A stretch of DNA of 64,000 bases from Arthrobacter sp. (GCF_030540645.1 NZ_JAUNVV010000001.1:89558-153557), one strand, 5' to 3'. Counted from the stretch's first letter, positions 43,374 through 53,453 are shown. Numbers and translations are program-made. The notes: generated from the sequence alone by a model not told the origin.

Positions 43374-45266
43374 ATGACCGTCTTGATGAGTGTTGCCGCG
43401 CTTAGTGCCCGCATGAACAGCGGCGCCCGCACTGTTGTGTTGGATGTGCGTTGGGCGTTGGGGGATCCACACGGGCATGACCACTACCTGACCGCTCATA
43501 TTCCCGGTGCCGTATATGTTGACATGGACACTGAACTTGCCGCCCACGGCCTGCCGGCGGAAGGTCGCCACCCCTTGCCCGCTGAGGCAGACTTTGCCGC
43601 CTCGGTGCGCCGTTGGGGCATTAATGCACAGGACACGGTGGTGGTTTACGACGACGCAGGTTCCGCCTCCGCCGCCAGGGCGTGGTGGCTGCTGGGCTAC
43701 GCCGGGCTCCCGGAAATTTACCTGCTCGACGGCGGATTGGCTGCCTGGCGCGCTGCCAGCCTCCCGCTCGCCCAAGGTGAGGAACAAGCCGTGCCAGGTG
43801 ACGCCGTCGTGCGTTTCGGGGCTAAGGGAACTATCGACTCCGACGGTGTTGCCAGCTGGAAGGGGATTCTGCTCGATGCCAGGGCAGGGGAGCGGTATCG
43901 GGGCGACGTCGAACCGATGGACCCCAGGGCCGGGCACATACCCGGGGCCGTGAGTGCTCCGACCAGTGAAAACGTGAAGGTGGATAAAACGTTCCTTCCA
44001 GCAGAACAGCTGCGTGCGCGGTTTACGGCCCTGGGTGTGGAGTCGGATACCGCAGTGGCCGTGTATTGCGGTTCCGGGGTGACCGCTGCGCACCAAATTG
44101 CGGCGCTGGAAATTGCCGGGTTCAACGCGATGCTGTTCCCGGGGTCGTGGTCGGCATGGTCGAACCAGCCGGGGCGTCCAGTTGAGACGGGAGCGAACGG
44201 CGATATGCTAAACGGCATGACTGAAGTAAAGGCCTACGCAGCCAACTCTGCTACGTCCGGATTCGCGCCGAGCACCATTAAGCGCCGTGAGCCCGGCGCC
44301 CACGACGTCGAAATTTCCATTGAATTTTGCGGTCTGTGCCACTCGGATGTGCACTCGATTCGCTCCGAATGGGGGCCGGCAAAATATCCGCTGGTCCCAG
44401 GACACGAGATTGTTGGCACCGTCAGCCGCATTGGCGATGCCGTGGAAGGCTTCAGCGTTGGCCAGCGTGTGGGCGTTGGCTGTTTGGTGGACTCCTGCCG
44501 CGAGTGCGACTCCTGCCTTGAAGGCTTTGAACAATACTGCGAAGGGGGCAACGTCGGAACGTACGGGGTGGTGGACCGGCGCAATGGCGGCGCCATCACC
44601 CAGGGCGGCTACTCGCAAGGCATTGTGGTGGATGAAAACTATGTGCTGCGCATCCCTGACGGCATGGACCCGGCCGCTGCCGCGCCGCTGCTGTGCGCCG
44701 GCGTCACCACGTATTCGCCGCTGAGTTACCTTGACGTTCAGGAAGGGGACAAGGTGGGCGTTGTGGGTCTGGGCGGGCTGGGTCACATGGCTGTCAAGAT
44801 CGCCAAGGCACTTGGCGCCACCGTCACCGTGTTCACTACGTCCCCTGACAAGGAGGTTGCAGCCAAGGATCTAGGGGCCGATGCCGTGGTGGTTTCCACC
44901 GACGCAGCCCAGATGGCGGCCGTGAAGGGGTCACTGAACGCAATCCTCGACACTGTGGCAGCCGTGCACGACATCAACGCCTACCTGCGCACCCTGGCCC
45001 GCGACGGAGCCCTCATTCAGCTGGGGCTGCCACCGACCGACATGCCTCCGGTGGATCCGGGCCTGCTGATCCGCAAGCGTTTGGCTTACGGGGGATCGGT
45101 TATTGGCGGTATCGCCGAAACTCAGGAGATGCTTGATTTCTGTGCCGAGCACGGCATTGTCTCCGACATTGAGATGGTCACCGCCGCGGACCTGGACAAC
45201 GCCTACGACCGGATGGTTGCGGGGGACGTGCGCTACCGCTTTGTCCTTGACAACAGCACTATCTAG
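43374..45266 (+). CDS. In-frame fusion of rhodanese-type sulfurtransferase and zinc alcohol dehydrogenase
   Basis: One 630-residue frame encodes two complete enzymes. Residues 1-281 form a two-domain thiosulfate/3-mercaptopyruvate sulfurtransferase: an inactive first domain ([21 protein letters not shown]) and a catalytic second domain with the active-site loop [10 protein letters not shown] near 232, ending normally at GRPVETG. Residues 282-630 form an NADP-type zinc alcohol dehydrogenase: [16 protein letters not shown] zinc site near 322, GHEIVGTV, the structural zinc [15 protein letters not shown], and the nucleotide loop [15 protein letters not shown]. No stop separates them. ATG 44217, the natural dehydrogenase start, has its own leaderless-type promoter inside the frame. 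GAAGGAG precedes ATG 43374. Confidence 0.88.
   Translation: MTVLMSVAALSARMNSGARTVVLDVRWALGDPHGHDHYLTAHIPGAVYVDMDTELAAHGLPAEGRHPLPAEADFAASVRRWGINAQDTVVVYDDAGSASAARAWWLLGYAGLPEIYLLDGGLAAWRAASLPLAQGEEQAVPGDAVVRFGAKGTIDSDGVASWKGILLDARAGERYRGDVEPMDPRAGHIPGAVSAPTSENVKVDKTFLPAEQLRARFTALGVESDTAVAVYCGSGVTAAHQIAALEIAGFNAMLFPGSWSAWSNQPGRPVETGANGDMLNGMTEVKAYAANSATSGFAPSTIKRREPGAHDVEISIEFCGLCHSDVHSIRSEWGPAKYPLVPGHEIVGTVSRIGDAVEGFSVGQRVGVGCLVDSCRECDSCLEGFEQYCEGGNVGTYGVVDRRNGGAITQGGYSQGIVVDENYVLRIPDGMDPAAAAPLLCAGVTTYSPLSYLDVQEGDKVGVVGLGGLGHMAVKIAKALGATVTVFTTSPDKEVAAKDLGADAVVVSTDAAQMAAVKGSLNAILDTVAAVHDINAYLRTLARDGALIQLGLPPTDMPPVDPGLLIRKRLAYGGSVIGGIAETQEMLDFCAEHGIVSDIEMVTAADLDNAYDRMVAGDVRYRFVLDNSTI
44182..44209 (+). 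promoter_or_regulatory. Internal leaderless promoter for the dehydrogenase part
   Basis: TTGAGA (44182-44187), 16 bases, TATGCT (44204-44209), then ATG at 44217, seven bases on and without a ribosome site. It would produce the dehydrogenase alone from within the fusion gene. Confidence 0.55.
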
Positions 45267-45333
45267 ACTGCATCAGCAACTGAACTGCACTACCAGCTAA
45301 GCAACCTGCCAGCATAGTTTTAAGGAGCAATTC

Positions 45334-45762
45334 TTGAGCACACTGTTTACGAAGATCATCAATGGCGAGATTCCCGGCCGTTTCATCTGGCAGGACGATA
45401 CCTGTGTGTCGTTCCTGACCATCGGCCCGTTGACGGACGGGCATGCCTTGGTGGTGCCGCGTGTGGAAGTGGACAAATGGACGGATGCTGCCCCGGAACT
45501 GGTGTCCAAGCTGATGACCGTTGCACAGATTGTTGGTCAGGCACAGGTAGCAGCCTTTGGTGCGCCGCGGGCCGGACTCACCATCGCTGGATTCGAAGTG
45601 GAACACCTGCATGTGCACGTGTTCCCCGCGTACGGGATGGAAAACTTTGATTTCGGCACGGTGGACAACCATCCTGATCCGGCTGCCATGGACGCCAACG
45701 CCGAAAAACTGCGCGACGCGCTGCGTGCGGCCGGCCACGGTGAGTTCGTTCCGGGAGCATAA
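45334..45762 (+). CDS. HIT family nucleotide-binding hydrolase
   Basis: A 142-residue histidine-triad protein. The catalytic motif HLHVHVF near residue 91 and the N-terminal TLFTKIINGEIPGRFIW mark it as an HINT/Fhit-like AMP-hydrolysing protein; the physiological substrate is unknown. The start is TTG 45334 with AAGGAG at 45322-45327. It lies 67 bases after the fusion gene on the same strand and is followed by a hairpin. Confidence 0.93.
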   Translation: MSTLFTKIINGEIPGRFIWQDDTCVSFLTIGPLTDGHALVVPRVEVDKWTDAAPELVSKLMTVAQIVGQAQVAAFGAPRAGLTIAGFEVEHLHVHVFPAYGMENFDFGTVDNHPDPAAMDANAEKLRDALRAAGHGEFVPGA

Positions 45763-45786
45763 AGTCCGTAACATAACGAAATATTG

Positions 45787-45822
45787 GCGCGATATTCCAC
45801 CCAGAATGGTTGAATATCGCGC
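45787..45822 (+). terminator. Hairpin behind the HIT gene
   Basis: GCGCGATATTC (45787-45797) pairs perfectly with GAATATCGCGC (45812-45822). GTTTGTATATT follows, a weak T tract. Confidence 0.6.
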
Positions 45823-45952
45823 GTTTGTATATTCCCGCTACGGATGCCACATGCCCCATTCCGTATGACGTGCGCAGGATTGGCGGTGCGTCAATTGCGT
45901 CATGTCAAGCCCGTTTCCCCGCATTACCAAGCCTTCCTACAGGCCGGTAACG

Positions 45953-45972
45953 TTGAACCCTGTTAAGTTCAA
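45953..45972 (+). promoter_or_regulatory. Palindrome before the BCCT transporter gene
   Basis: TTGAAC (45953-45958) and GTTCAA (45967-45972) form a 6-8-6 palindrome 34 bases before ATG 46006. The left arm could double as the -35 box with a poor -10 17 bases on. An operator is plausible. Confidence 0.4.
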
Positions 45973-46005
45973 AGACAATATTCTCCGCGGACGGGAACTC
46001 GATCG

Positions 46006-48000
46006 ATGACGGAAAAAAAGGCTTCTGAGCAGGTCAAAGACGACGATGATCATCTGATTTCAGATGATCATCCGGTCCTGCAAAAAATTGAGGAAAACTA
46101 CCCGCACGACATTCACCCGGGGCTTGTCCCTGGCATCTCGGTGGATGAGCAGCGCATTAAATACGGCACTGACAGACTCGTTTTTACTTTGGCTGCGGTG
46201 CTTATTCTGGGATTCATTGCCTGGGGTGTCATCTCCACCGACTCACTGAAAAGCGTTTCGGATGCCGCTTTGAGCTGGGTGGTCCAGAACACCGGATGGC
46301 TGTTCACCTCCTTGGTATCGCTGGTCCTGGTCTTCATGATCTTCCTGGGGTTCAGCAAATACGGCCGCATTCCCTTGGGTACCGATGGCGAGAAGCCGGA
46401 GTTTTCCAAGTTTTCCTGGATTGCCATGATGTTCTCAGCCGGCATGGGTATTGGGTTGTTCTTCTTCGGACCCTACGAGCCACTGACATACTTCATTACC
46501 CCGGCGCCCGGAACTGCTGAGCCGGAAACCTATGAAGCCATTCACAAGGCCATGGCACAAACCATCTTCCATTGGGGTCTGCATGCATGGGCGCTATACG
46601 CCCTCGTGGGCGCAGCGGTTGCCTACGGTGCGTATCGCCGCGGCAGGGTTCCTTTGATGAGCTCGATTTTCACCAGCCTGTTTGGGAAACGTCAAACAGA
46701 AGGTGTCCCGGGGCGTCTGATTGACATGTTTGCGATTGTCGCCACACTCTTCGGTACCGCAGCCTCGCTGGGCATCGGCGCACTTCAGGTGGGTCGCGGA
46801 GTTGAAATTGTCAGCGGCATAGGAAAACTTCCCAACGCGGGATTGATCGTCATTATTGCCATTCTGAGTGCCGCATTTGTGGCCTCAGCCGTGTCCGGTG
46901 TGGGACGCGGAATTCGTTGGCTTTCCAACATCAACATGTCACTGGCCCTGGTTCTGGCCACTTTCATTTTTGTTGCCGGACCCACCCTGTTCCTGCTGAA
47001 CCTGGTGCCGGCTTCGTTGACCGAATACCTCTCTGAGTTACTGCACATGATGAGCAAGGGACCTTCATGGGGTCCTGAAGCAGCGGACTTCTCCGGCGCA
47101 TGGACCGTCTTTTACTGGGCATGGTGGATCTCGTGGTCACCCTTCGTAGGAATCTTCCTTGCACGCATCTCCCGCGGGCGGACGCTGCGCGAATACGTGC
47201 TGTACGTGTTGGGTGTTCCCACAGTGGTGTGCGCACTTGCTTTCAGTGTCTTCGGTGGGACGTCCATGTGGCTGCGTATGAATGGCGCCGACATTGGTAC
47301 CAATTCCTCACCACAGGACCTGTTCTTTGCCATGCTCGATCAGCTGCCGCTGGCGCAGCTCACTCCGTTCCTGGCCATGACCTGCGTTTCAATCTTCTTC
47401 ATCACGTCCGCTGATTCGGCGTCCGTGGTGATGGGAATCCTGTCACAACGAGGCAAGGCGGAACCTGACAAGAAGGTTGTTGTGTTCTGGGGACTGGCAA
47501 TGATGGGCATCGCCGTCGTTATGCTCCTTGTGGGTGGAAACACAGCATTGGAAGGCCTGCAAAACCTGATCATTGTCTCGGCATTGCCCTTTGCCATCAT
47601 CTTGCTGCTCATGATGGTCGCCTTCGCCAAGGACTTGCACACGGATCCGATGATGATCCGGCAGGAGTTTGCAGAACAAGCCATCGAGAACGCTGTCAAG
47701 GCCGGAATTGATGAACACGGCGACGACTTTGCCCTCACCATTGAAAAGGCCGCAGTCGGGCATGGAGCCGGGGAGGACTTCAACTCCCACGGAAGCGACG
47801 TCACCGAGTGGTACCAACGCCATGATGAGGAAGGCGAGCCCGTCGACTACGACTACAAGGCGGGCGAATATGCCGACGGATGGGTGGCAGCAGATGCGGC
47901 AGTTCACGAGTCGCACGAACCAGCAACGGATCCGAAGCCGGCTCCAGAGCTGGATGCCGACCAGGAACCCGAACCGGATACGGGCCTTGTGAAGGCATAG
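46006..48000 (+). CDS. BCCT-family betaine/choline/carnitine transporter
   Basis: Sodium- or proton-driven uptake of a quaternary ammonium compound, usually an osmoprotectant. The 664-residue protein has twelve membrane helices from about residue 60 to 550. The glycine-rich signature SAGMGIGLFFFGPYEPL near 147 and the substrate-box helix FYWAWWISWSPFVGIFLARISRGRT (in two parts, near 370) are diagnostic. A hydrophilic N-terminus of 55 residues and a long acidic C-terminus of about 110 residues suggest osmotic gating, as known for BetP. The substrate cannot be told from sequence. A strong bidirectional terminator follows. Confidence 0.93.
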   Translation: MTEKKASEQVKDDDDHLISDDHPVLQKIEENYPHDIHPGLVPGISVDEQRIKYGTDRLVFTLAAVLILGFIAWGVISTDSLKSVSDAALSWVVQNTGWLFTSLVSLVLVFMIFLGFSKYGRIPLGTDGEKPEFSKFSWIAMMFSAGMGIGLFFFGPYEPLTYFITPAPGTAEPETYEAIHKAMAQTIFHWGLHAWALYALVGAAVAYGAYRRGRVPLMSSIFTSLFGKRQTEGVPGRLIDMFAIVATLFGTAASLGIGALQVGRGVEIVSGIGKLPNAGLIVIIAILSAAFVASAVSGVGRGIRWLSNINMSLALVLATFIFVAGPTLFLLNLVPASLTEYLSELLHMMSKGPSWGPEAADFSGAWTVFYWAWWISWSPFVGIFLARISRGRTLREYVLYVLGVPTVVCALAFSVFGGTSMWLRMNGADIGTNSSPQDLFFAMLDQLPLAQLTPFLAMTCVSIFFITSADSASVVMGILSQRGKAEPDKKVVVFWGLAMMGIAVVMLLVGGNTALEGLQNLIIVSALPFAIILLLMMVAFAKDLHTDPMMIRQEFAEQAIENAVKAGIDEHGDDFALTIEKAAVGHGAGEDFNSHGSDVTEWYQRHDEEGEPVDYDYKAGEYADGWVAADAAVHESHEPATDPKPAPELDADQEPEPDTGLVKA

Positions 48001-48049
48001 CCCGCCCCATGCGGCTCCGCGGACATCGGTGCTAAGCCCGATCGCCGTA

Positions 48050-48086
48050 ACAGGCTCGATCACCGAAAATCGGTGGTCGAGCCTGT
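48050..48086. terminator. Bidirectional terminator between BCCT and dehydrogenase genes
   Basis: 17-bp arms 48050-48066 and 48070-48086, with one G-T pair and an AAA loop, lie midway between two convergent genes. Neither side has a long T run. Confidence 0.7.
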
Positions 48087-48102
48087 CTGGGTGCCGACGC
48101 TG

Positions 48103-49158
48103 CTAGGGGTGCACGAGGATCTTCACGGCCGTGTCATTGTGGTTGATGAGCGTGTCAAAGCCCTTGTCGATCAATTCGTCCAACGCAATGCGGCCGGTGA
48201 TGAACGGCTTGAGATCGATCTTCCCGTCTTGGACGAGCTTGATGACTGCCGGGTGGTCGCGTACGTAGGCGATGGTTCCGCGCAAGTCGATCTCCTTCAG
48301 CACGATCTTCTGCATGTCCACCGTTGCCGGACGGCCCCAGATCGAGACGTTGACCACCACTCCGGCGGGCTTGACGACGTCGAGCATGGAATCGAGCACG
48401 GCGTTCACGCCTGCGCATTCGAAGGCGCCGTCGGCACCCACGCCGTTGGTCAGTTCCAGAACCCGCGCTGTGACGTCCTCGTGGCTGGGATCCAGGACGT
48501 AATCGGCAACGCCTGAAGAAATGGCCTTGTCCTTCCTGGCTTGTGACAGCTCAGTGACGATGGTGGTCACGCCCATGCCCTTCAGCACGGCGGCCGTGAG
48601 CAGGCCGATGGGTCCGGCGCCTCCCACCACTGCGAAGTTGCCAGCCACCAGTCCGCCTCGAACCACAGCATGATGGGCCACGGCCAGAGGTTCAATCAGG
48701 GCGGCCTCATCCAGGGGGATGCTGCCCACGGGGTGAACCCAGCGGGCTTCCACCACGACCTTCTCGCTCAGGCCTCCACCACCGCCGGCCAAGCCGATGA
48801 AGCCCATCTTGGTGCAGAGGTTGTAATTTCCGGCCAGGCAGGGCGGGCACTCGTTGCAGACAAAGTACGGTTCGACGACGACGCTCTCACCCACGCGCAG
48901 GCCCTCCACGCCCTCAGCTATTTCCTCGATGGTGCCGGAGAATTCATGCCCCATGGTGACGGGCGCTTCCTCTGTGCTGAGCGGGTGCGGGTGGCCCGGG
49001 GCCGGGGTGAAGATGGGCCCTTCAAGAAATTCGTGCAGGTCAGTACCGCAAATGCCGCACCAGGCGATGGCAACCTTTACCGTTCCCGGGCGGAGCTCCG
49101 GCTCAGGAATGTCTTCAATTCGGAGGTCCTTTTGTGCGTGGAAACGTGCTGCTTTCAT
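48103..49158 (-). CDS. Zinc-dependent 2,3-butanediol dehydrogenase-type alcohol dehydrogenase
   Basis: A 351-residue medium-chain dehydrogenase. The catalytic zinc site is CGICGTDLHEFLEGP near residue 37 with GHEFSGTI near 70, the structural zinc is in CNECPPCLAGNYNLC near 105, and the nucleotide loop is VGGAGPIGLLTAAVLKG near 180. The CGTDLHEFLEGPIF segment is characteristic of the (R,R)-butanediol/acetoin dehydrogenase branch. ATG 49158 with AAGGTGG upstream is chosen; the frame runs on to 49440 without family similarity. Related polyol substrates are possible. Confidence 0.87.
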   Translation of the reverse strand: MKAARFHAQKDLRIEDIPEPELRPGTVKVAIAWCGICGTDLHEFLEGPIFTPAPGHPHPLSTEEAPVTMGHEFSGTIEEIAEGVEGLRVGESVVVEPYFVCNECPPCLAGNYNLCTKMGFIGLAGGGGGLSEKVVVEARWVHPVGSIPLDEAALIEPLAVAHHAVVRGGLVAGNFAVVGGAGPIGLLTAAVLKGMGVTTIVTELSQARKDKAISSGVADYVLDPSHEDVTARVLELTNGVGADGAFECAGVNAVLDSMLDVVKPAGVVVNVSIWGRPATVDMQKIVLKEIDLRGTIAYVRDHPAVIKLVQDGKIDLKPFITGRIALDELIDKGFDTLINHNDTAVKILVHP

Positions 49159-49478
49159 GACTTGCCACCTTGGGTTCGGTTTTACGAGGTAGATTTGAAG
49201 ATCTGCCGGCTTCGGCATCAAAATTGACCATATCCCGGCAGCGCGGCTCTGGCATGGGGCTTTCGTCCCGACTATCGGTGCTTTCTGGGCGTCTCCGCCT
49301 GAATCCGGACAATAGCGGTCGGCACAGTGTGACGCGTGCACACGATGACGGATGTCTACATCTACACCGGCCGAAATCAGTCTCAAATGGTGTCCCGTAT
49401 ATAGCCCGTGGCAGCCGCAGTGATGGCTCGACGGTTCCATTCCGTCCGGATTTTCCGTTTATTGCCCCTTCAAGGTAG
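49159..49478. other. Intergenic region upstream of the butanediol dehydrogenase gene
   Basis: 320 bases between the dehydrogenase start and the hrpA end. It holds an inverted repeat GTGTG-N7-CACAC at 49327-49343, a possible operator, and nothing else I can identify. The minus-strand frame through it is an extension of the dehydrogenase frame. Confidence 0.4.
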
Positions 49479-52400
49479 TCAGCCCGCCATGGCTTTGCCC
49501 AACGCGACTCGAATCCGCTTCTCGGACACGGAATAGGCCGTGCCCAGCTCCACCGCGAACAAGCTCACGCGGAGTTCCTCAATCATCCAGCGCACATGTT
49601 CAAGCGCAGCCGTGGACCGCTGCCCGGGCACCAAAGCTGCCATGGCGTCGTCGTACTCGTCTTCCAGCGCCTGCACGGCAGCCATCGACTGCCCGTCCCG
49701 CGCCACGTTGCTCGGCAGCTTTTCCAGCCGCCGCTCAATGGCGGTCAGATAGCGCGGCAGCTGGCTGAGCTGGGCAAAGCCGGTCTTGGCCACAAAACCA
49801 GGAAACACCAGCAGGTCCAACTGCTGGCGGATGTCGTTCAGGGCACTGATCAGCGGCAGGCTCGAGGAGGACTTCAATGCCTTGTCTATGCGCAGTTTGG
49901 ACGCCAGGACACGTTCGACGACGGCCGTCACCGTGAACACCGAGTCAAAGAGTTCCGCCCTGACGACCTCATACAACGCATCAAAGTCTTGCCTGTTCCA
50001 TGGCAGCTCGGCCGGAGTGAGCTTGTCGATCGTGGCCAGCGTGCAGTCGGCAATGAGCTCCGTGACGCTGCCATGTGGGTTCTGGCTGAAGGTGAGCTTT
50101 TCCTTGTTGCTCAAGTGATCCAGCACGTACCTGTCGGGAGAGGGCACGCGCAGGGCGAGCAGCCGGATCACGCCACCGCGCATGGCCAGATCCTGCGCCG
50201 CCTGACGCTGGAACACGCGGATTCCCGCAGTTTTCCCCTCGTCGACCAGTGCCGGGTAGCCGGTGACGGTGTGCCCCGAGACCAGGCGCTTGACCTCCCG
50301 CGGGAGTACGCCCACGGTCCAGTCGGTCAGCCCGGAGCGTTCGGCTATGCCTGAGGTGGTCTCCGCCGCCACTGTGCCCGGCCCGGTGGTCCCGGGACGG
50401 GACTTGCCAGTTTTGCTGGAGCCCCCTGGCGCAAGCGGTGTCCGCCCGGCCTGCGTCGTTTTCGGAGTTGCTCCGAGCGACTCGGCAATGGCTCGGCGGG
50501 TGGCACCGGCCAGCTTGGCCTGGAGATCGGAAAGGTCCTGGCCCTCCTCCAGTATGCGGCCGTTCTTGTCCACGACGGAAAACGTCATGCGCAGGTGAGT
50601 GGGCACGGCTTCCCAGTTCCAGGAGCCGGGCGGAATGATGTGCCCCTTGATCCGGCGCAGTGCCAGTTCAAGTGACGGCTCCAGCGCGTCCACCGACGGA
50701 TCGAAGTCGGCCGCCAGTGCTGCGGCCGCCTGGCGAGCCACATCCGGTGCCGGGATGAAGTTCTTCCGCACTGCCTTCGGCAAAGACTTGATCAGCGCTG
50801 TGACCAGCTCGGCCCGCAGGCCGGGGATCTGCCACCTGAAAGGGGCTTCGTGCAGCTGGTTCAGGAACAGCAGCGGCACTTGGACACTCACGCCGTCGGA
50901 CGGGTTGGGGGCCGAACCTGGAGCCGTGGGGTGGAACTCGTAGGACAGCGGCAGCTCAAACTCGCCCTGCATCCAGATCTTCGGGAATGCGGCCTCGTCG
51001 AGGGCGGGTTCCTCGGACATGACCACATGCGTGTCAAAGTCCAGCAGGGCCGGGTTCTGGTGCCGGGCGTCCTTCCACCACTTGTCAAAGTGCCGTTCGG
51101 AGACCACGTCCTGGCCGATGCGCTCATCGTAAAACTCAAAGAGCGTCTCGTCATCCACGCGCAGGTCGCGGCGGCGCATGCGGGTTTCCATTTCCTCGAC
51201 CTCGGCCAGCACGGCCTGGTTGCGGTGGAAGAACTTGTGGTTGGTGTGCCAGTCACCCTCCACCAGGGCATGGCGGATAAACAGTTCGCGGCTGAGTTCC
51301 GGATCGATCCGCCCATAGTGGATGCGCCTGTCCGGCACAATCGGCACCCCGTAGAGGGTCACTTTCTCATGCGCCATGACCGAGCCCATCTTCTTGGACC
51401 AGTGCGGCTCGCTATACGTGCGCTTCACCAAGTCCGGGGCAACCTGCTCAGCCCACAACGGGTCAAACTTGGCCGCCACCCGGGCCCAGAGCCGGGACGT
51501 CTCCACCAGTTCGGCGGCCATGACCCAATCGGGCGACTTCTTGAACAGGGCTGAGCCCGGGAACACCATGAACTTCGTCCCGCGTGCTCCAGCGTATTCA
51601 CGTTTGCGCTGGTCGTAGAGGCCGATGTGGCTCAGCAGCCCGGTCAGCAGCGACATGTGGATGGCGTCGTGGTTGGCCACTGGGTCAATGTCCTTGCCGG
51701 AGACCTTGATGTCCAGCGACTTGCCCATCTGCTTGAGCTGGGCGAACAGATCCTGCCACTCACGCACACGCAAATAGTTGATGAATTCGGCCTTGCACAG
51801 ACGCCGGAACGCACTGGAGGAAAGCTCAGCCTGCTTTTCCTTGATGTAGCGCCACAGGTTCAAAAAGCCGGTGAAGTCCGAGTTCTCATCCTGGAACCGC
51901 TTGTGCTTTTCCGTGGCGATCTGTTGCTTGTCCGTGGGGCGTTCGCGCGGGTCCTGGATGGTCAGCGCTGCGGCGAGCACCATGACTTCGGCTGCCACGC
52001 CGCGTTTGGCGGCCTCCACGATCATCCGGCCGAGCCTCGGGTCCACGGGCAGTTGCGAGAGTTGGCGTCCGACGCCGGTGATCCCGCCTTGGGCATTCAC
52101 GGCGCCCAGTTCACGCAGCAGCGTCACGCCGTCGGTGATGGCACGGGAATCCGGGGGCTGGACGAACGGGAACTTCTCCACGTCCTTGGGCCCCTTGGCC
52201 ACGCCCATGGCCGTCATGGCCAGGATGACGGCGGCCAGGTTGGTGCGCAGGATTTCCGGGTCGGTGAACTCGCTGCGGGCGTTGAAGTCCTCTTCGGAGT
52301 AGAGACGGATGCAAATACCGTCCGAAACACGCCCGCAACGGCCCGAGCGCTGGTTCGCCGACGCCTGCGATACCCGCTCAATGGGCAGCCGCTGGACCTT

Positions 52401-53453
52401 CGTCCTGTGCGAGTAGCGGGAGATTCGGGCGGTGCCCGGGTCAATGACGTACTTGATTCCCGGCACTGTGAGGGATGTTTCAGCAACGTTCGTGGCTAAC
52501 ACGATGCGACGGCGGGAGCCCGGTGTGAACACGGCGTGCTGCTCGGCTAGTGAGAGGCGGGCAAACAAGGGCAGGATCTCGGCATTGCGCAGCCGCGGGT
52601 TTGTTTTAACACGGCCGTGCAGGGCGTCGGCGGCGTCGCGGATTTCACGCTCGCCGGAGAAGAAGATCAGGATGTCCCCGGGCGCTTCCTTGGACAGTTC
52701 ATCCACGGCGTCGCACACGGCGTCCAGCGGGTCCCTGTCCTCTTCGCTGTTGCCGCCGTCCCGTTGCCGGTCGATGAAGCGACGGTCCGCAGCCGGGACG
52801 TGTTCGTCGTCGTCCCCATCATCTTCTTCAGCGCCGGATGCGGGGCCGGAGAGCGGGCGGTAACGGATGTCCACCGGGAAGGTGCGCCCGGAAACCTCGA
52901 TGATGGGCGCCGGGCCGTCTGCGGACGAGAAGTGTGTGGCGAAGCGTTCGGGGTCGATCGTGGCCGAGGTGATGATGACCTTCAAGTCCGGGCGCTTGGG
53001 CAGGATCTGCCGCAGGTAGCCGAGGATGAAGTCGATGTTCAGGGAGCGCTCGTGGGCCTCGTCGATGATGATGACGGAGTATTTGCGCAGCAGGCGGTCG
53101 CGCTGGATTTCCGCCAGCAGGATGCCGTCGGTCATGAGCTTGATCTTCGTCTGCGGCCCCACGTGGCCGGTGAAGCGGACCTGAAAGCCCACCTCTTCGC
53201 CGATCTTCACGTCGAGTTCGCTGGCGATGCGTTCGGCGACAGTGCGCGCGGCCAGACGGCGCGGCTGTGTGTGGCCGATCAAGCCCTTCTCGGCCAGGCC
53301 CAGTTCCACGCACATTTTCGGGATCTGGGTGGTTTTTCCGGAGCCTGTTTCGCCGGCAATGATGGTGACCTGGTTGGCGGCGATGGCGGCCATGAGGTCC
53401 TCGCGGCGCTCCGAGACAGGGAGCGCGGGCGGGTAGCTGATAGTGAAAGTCAT
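49479..53453 (-). CDS. hrpA: ATP-dependent RNA helicase HrpA
   Basis: A very large DEAH-box RNA helicase, 1324 residues. Motif I is GETGSGKTTQ near residue 34, motif II IIIDEAHERS near 129, motif III SATID, and motif VI QRSGRCGRVSDG near 365, followed by the winged-helix, ratchet and OB domains and a long C-terminal region ending in DUF3418-type sequence (VARDGQSMAAVQALEDEYDDAM). An acidic insert lies near 220-260. ATG 53453 with GGAAGG eight bases upstream is chosen; the frame to 53531 is not family-like. In E. coli HrpA rescues stalled ribosomes; the role here is inferred from homology. Confidence 0.95.
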   Translation of the reverse strand: MTFTISYPPALPVSERREDLMAAIAANQVTIIAGETGSGKTTQIPKMCVELGLAEKGLIGHTQPRRLAARTVAERIASELDVKIGEEVGFQVRFTGHVGPQTKIKLMTDGILLAEIQRDRLLRKYSVIIIDEAHERSLNIDFILGYLRQILPKRPDLKVIITSATIDPERFATHFSSADGPAPIIEVSGRTFPVDIRYRPLSGPASGAEEDDGDDDEHVPAADRRFIDRQRDGGNSEEDRDPLDAVCDAVDELSKEAPGDILIFFSGEREIRDAADALHGRVKTNPRLRNAEILPLFARLSLAEQHAVFTPGSRRRIVLATNVAETSLTVPGIKYVIDPGTARISRYSHRTKVQRLPIERVSQASANQRSGRCGRVSDGICIRLYSEEDFNARSEFTDPEILRTNLAAVILAMTAMGVAKGPKDVEKFPFVQPPDSRAITDGVTLLRELGAVNAQGGITGVGRQLSQLPVDPRLGRMIVEAAKRGVAAEVMVLAAALTIQDPRERPTDKQQIATEKHKRFQDENSDFTGFLNLWRYIKEKQAELSSSAFRRLCKAEFINYLRVREWQDLFAQLKQMGKSLDIKVSGKDIDPVANHDAIHMSLLTGLLSHIGLYDQRKREYAGARGTKFMVFPGSALFKKSPDWVMAAELVETSRLWARVAAKFDPLWAEQVAPDLVKRTYSEPHWSKKMGSVMAHEKVTLYGVPIVPDRRIHYGRIDPELSRELFIRHALVEGDWHTNHKFFHRNQAVLAEVEEMETRMRRRDLRVDDETLFEFYDERIGQDVVSERHFDKWWKDARHQNPALLDFDTHVVMSEEPALDEAAFPKIWMQGEFELPLSYEFHPTAPGSAPNPSDGVSVQVPLLFLNQLHEAPFRWQIPGLRAELVTALIKSLPKAVRKNFIPAPDVARQAAAALAADFDPSVDALEPSLELALRRIKGHIIPPGSWNWEAVPTHLRMTFSVVDKNGRILEEGQDLSDLQAKLAGATRRAIAESLGATPKTTQAGRTPLAPGGSSKTGKSRPGTTGPGTVAAETTSGIAERSGLTDWTVGVLPREVKRLVSGHTVTGYPALVDEGKTAGIRVFQRQAAQDLAMRGGVIRLLALRVPSPDRYVLDHLSNKEKLTFSQNPHGSVTELIADCTLATIDKLTPAELPWNRQDFDALYEVVRAELFDSVFTVTAVVERVLASKLRIDKALKSSSSLPLISALNDIRQQLDLLVFPGFVAKTGFAQLSQLPRYLTAIERRLEKLPSNVARDGQSMAAVQALEDEYDDAMAALVPGQRSTAALEHVRWMIEELRVSLFAVELGTAYSVSEKRIRVALGKAMAG

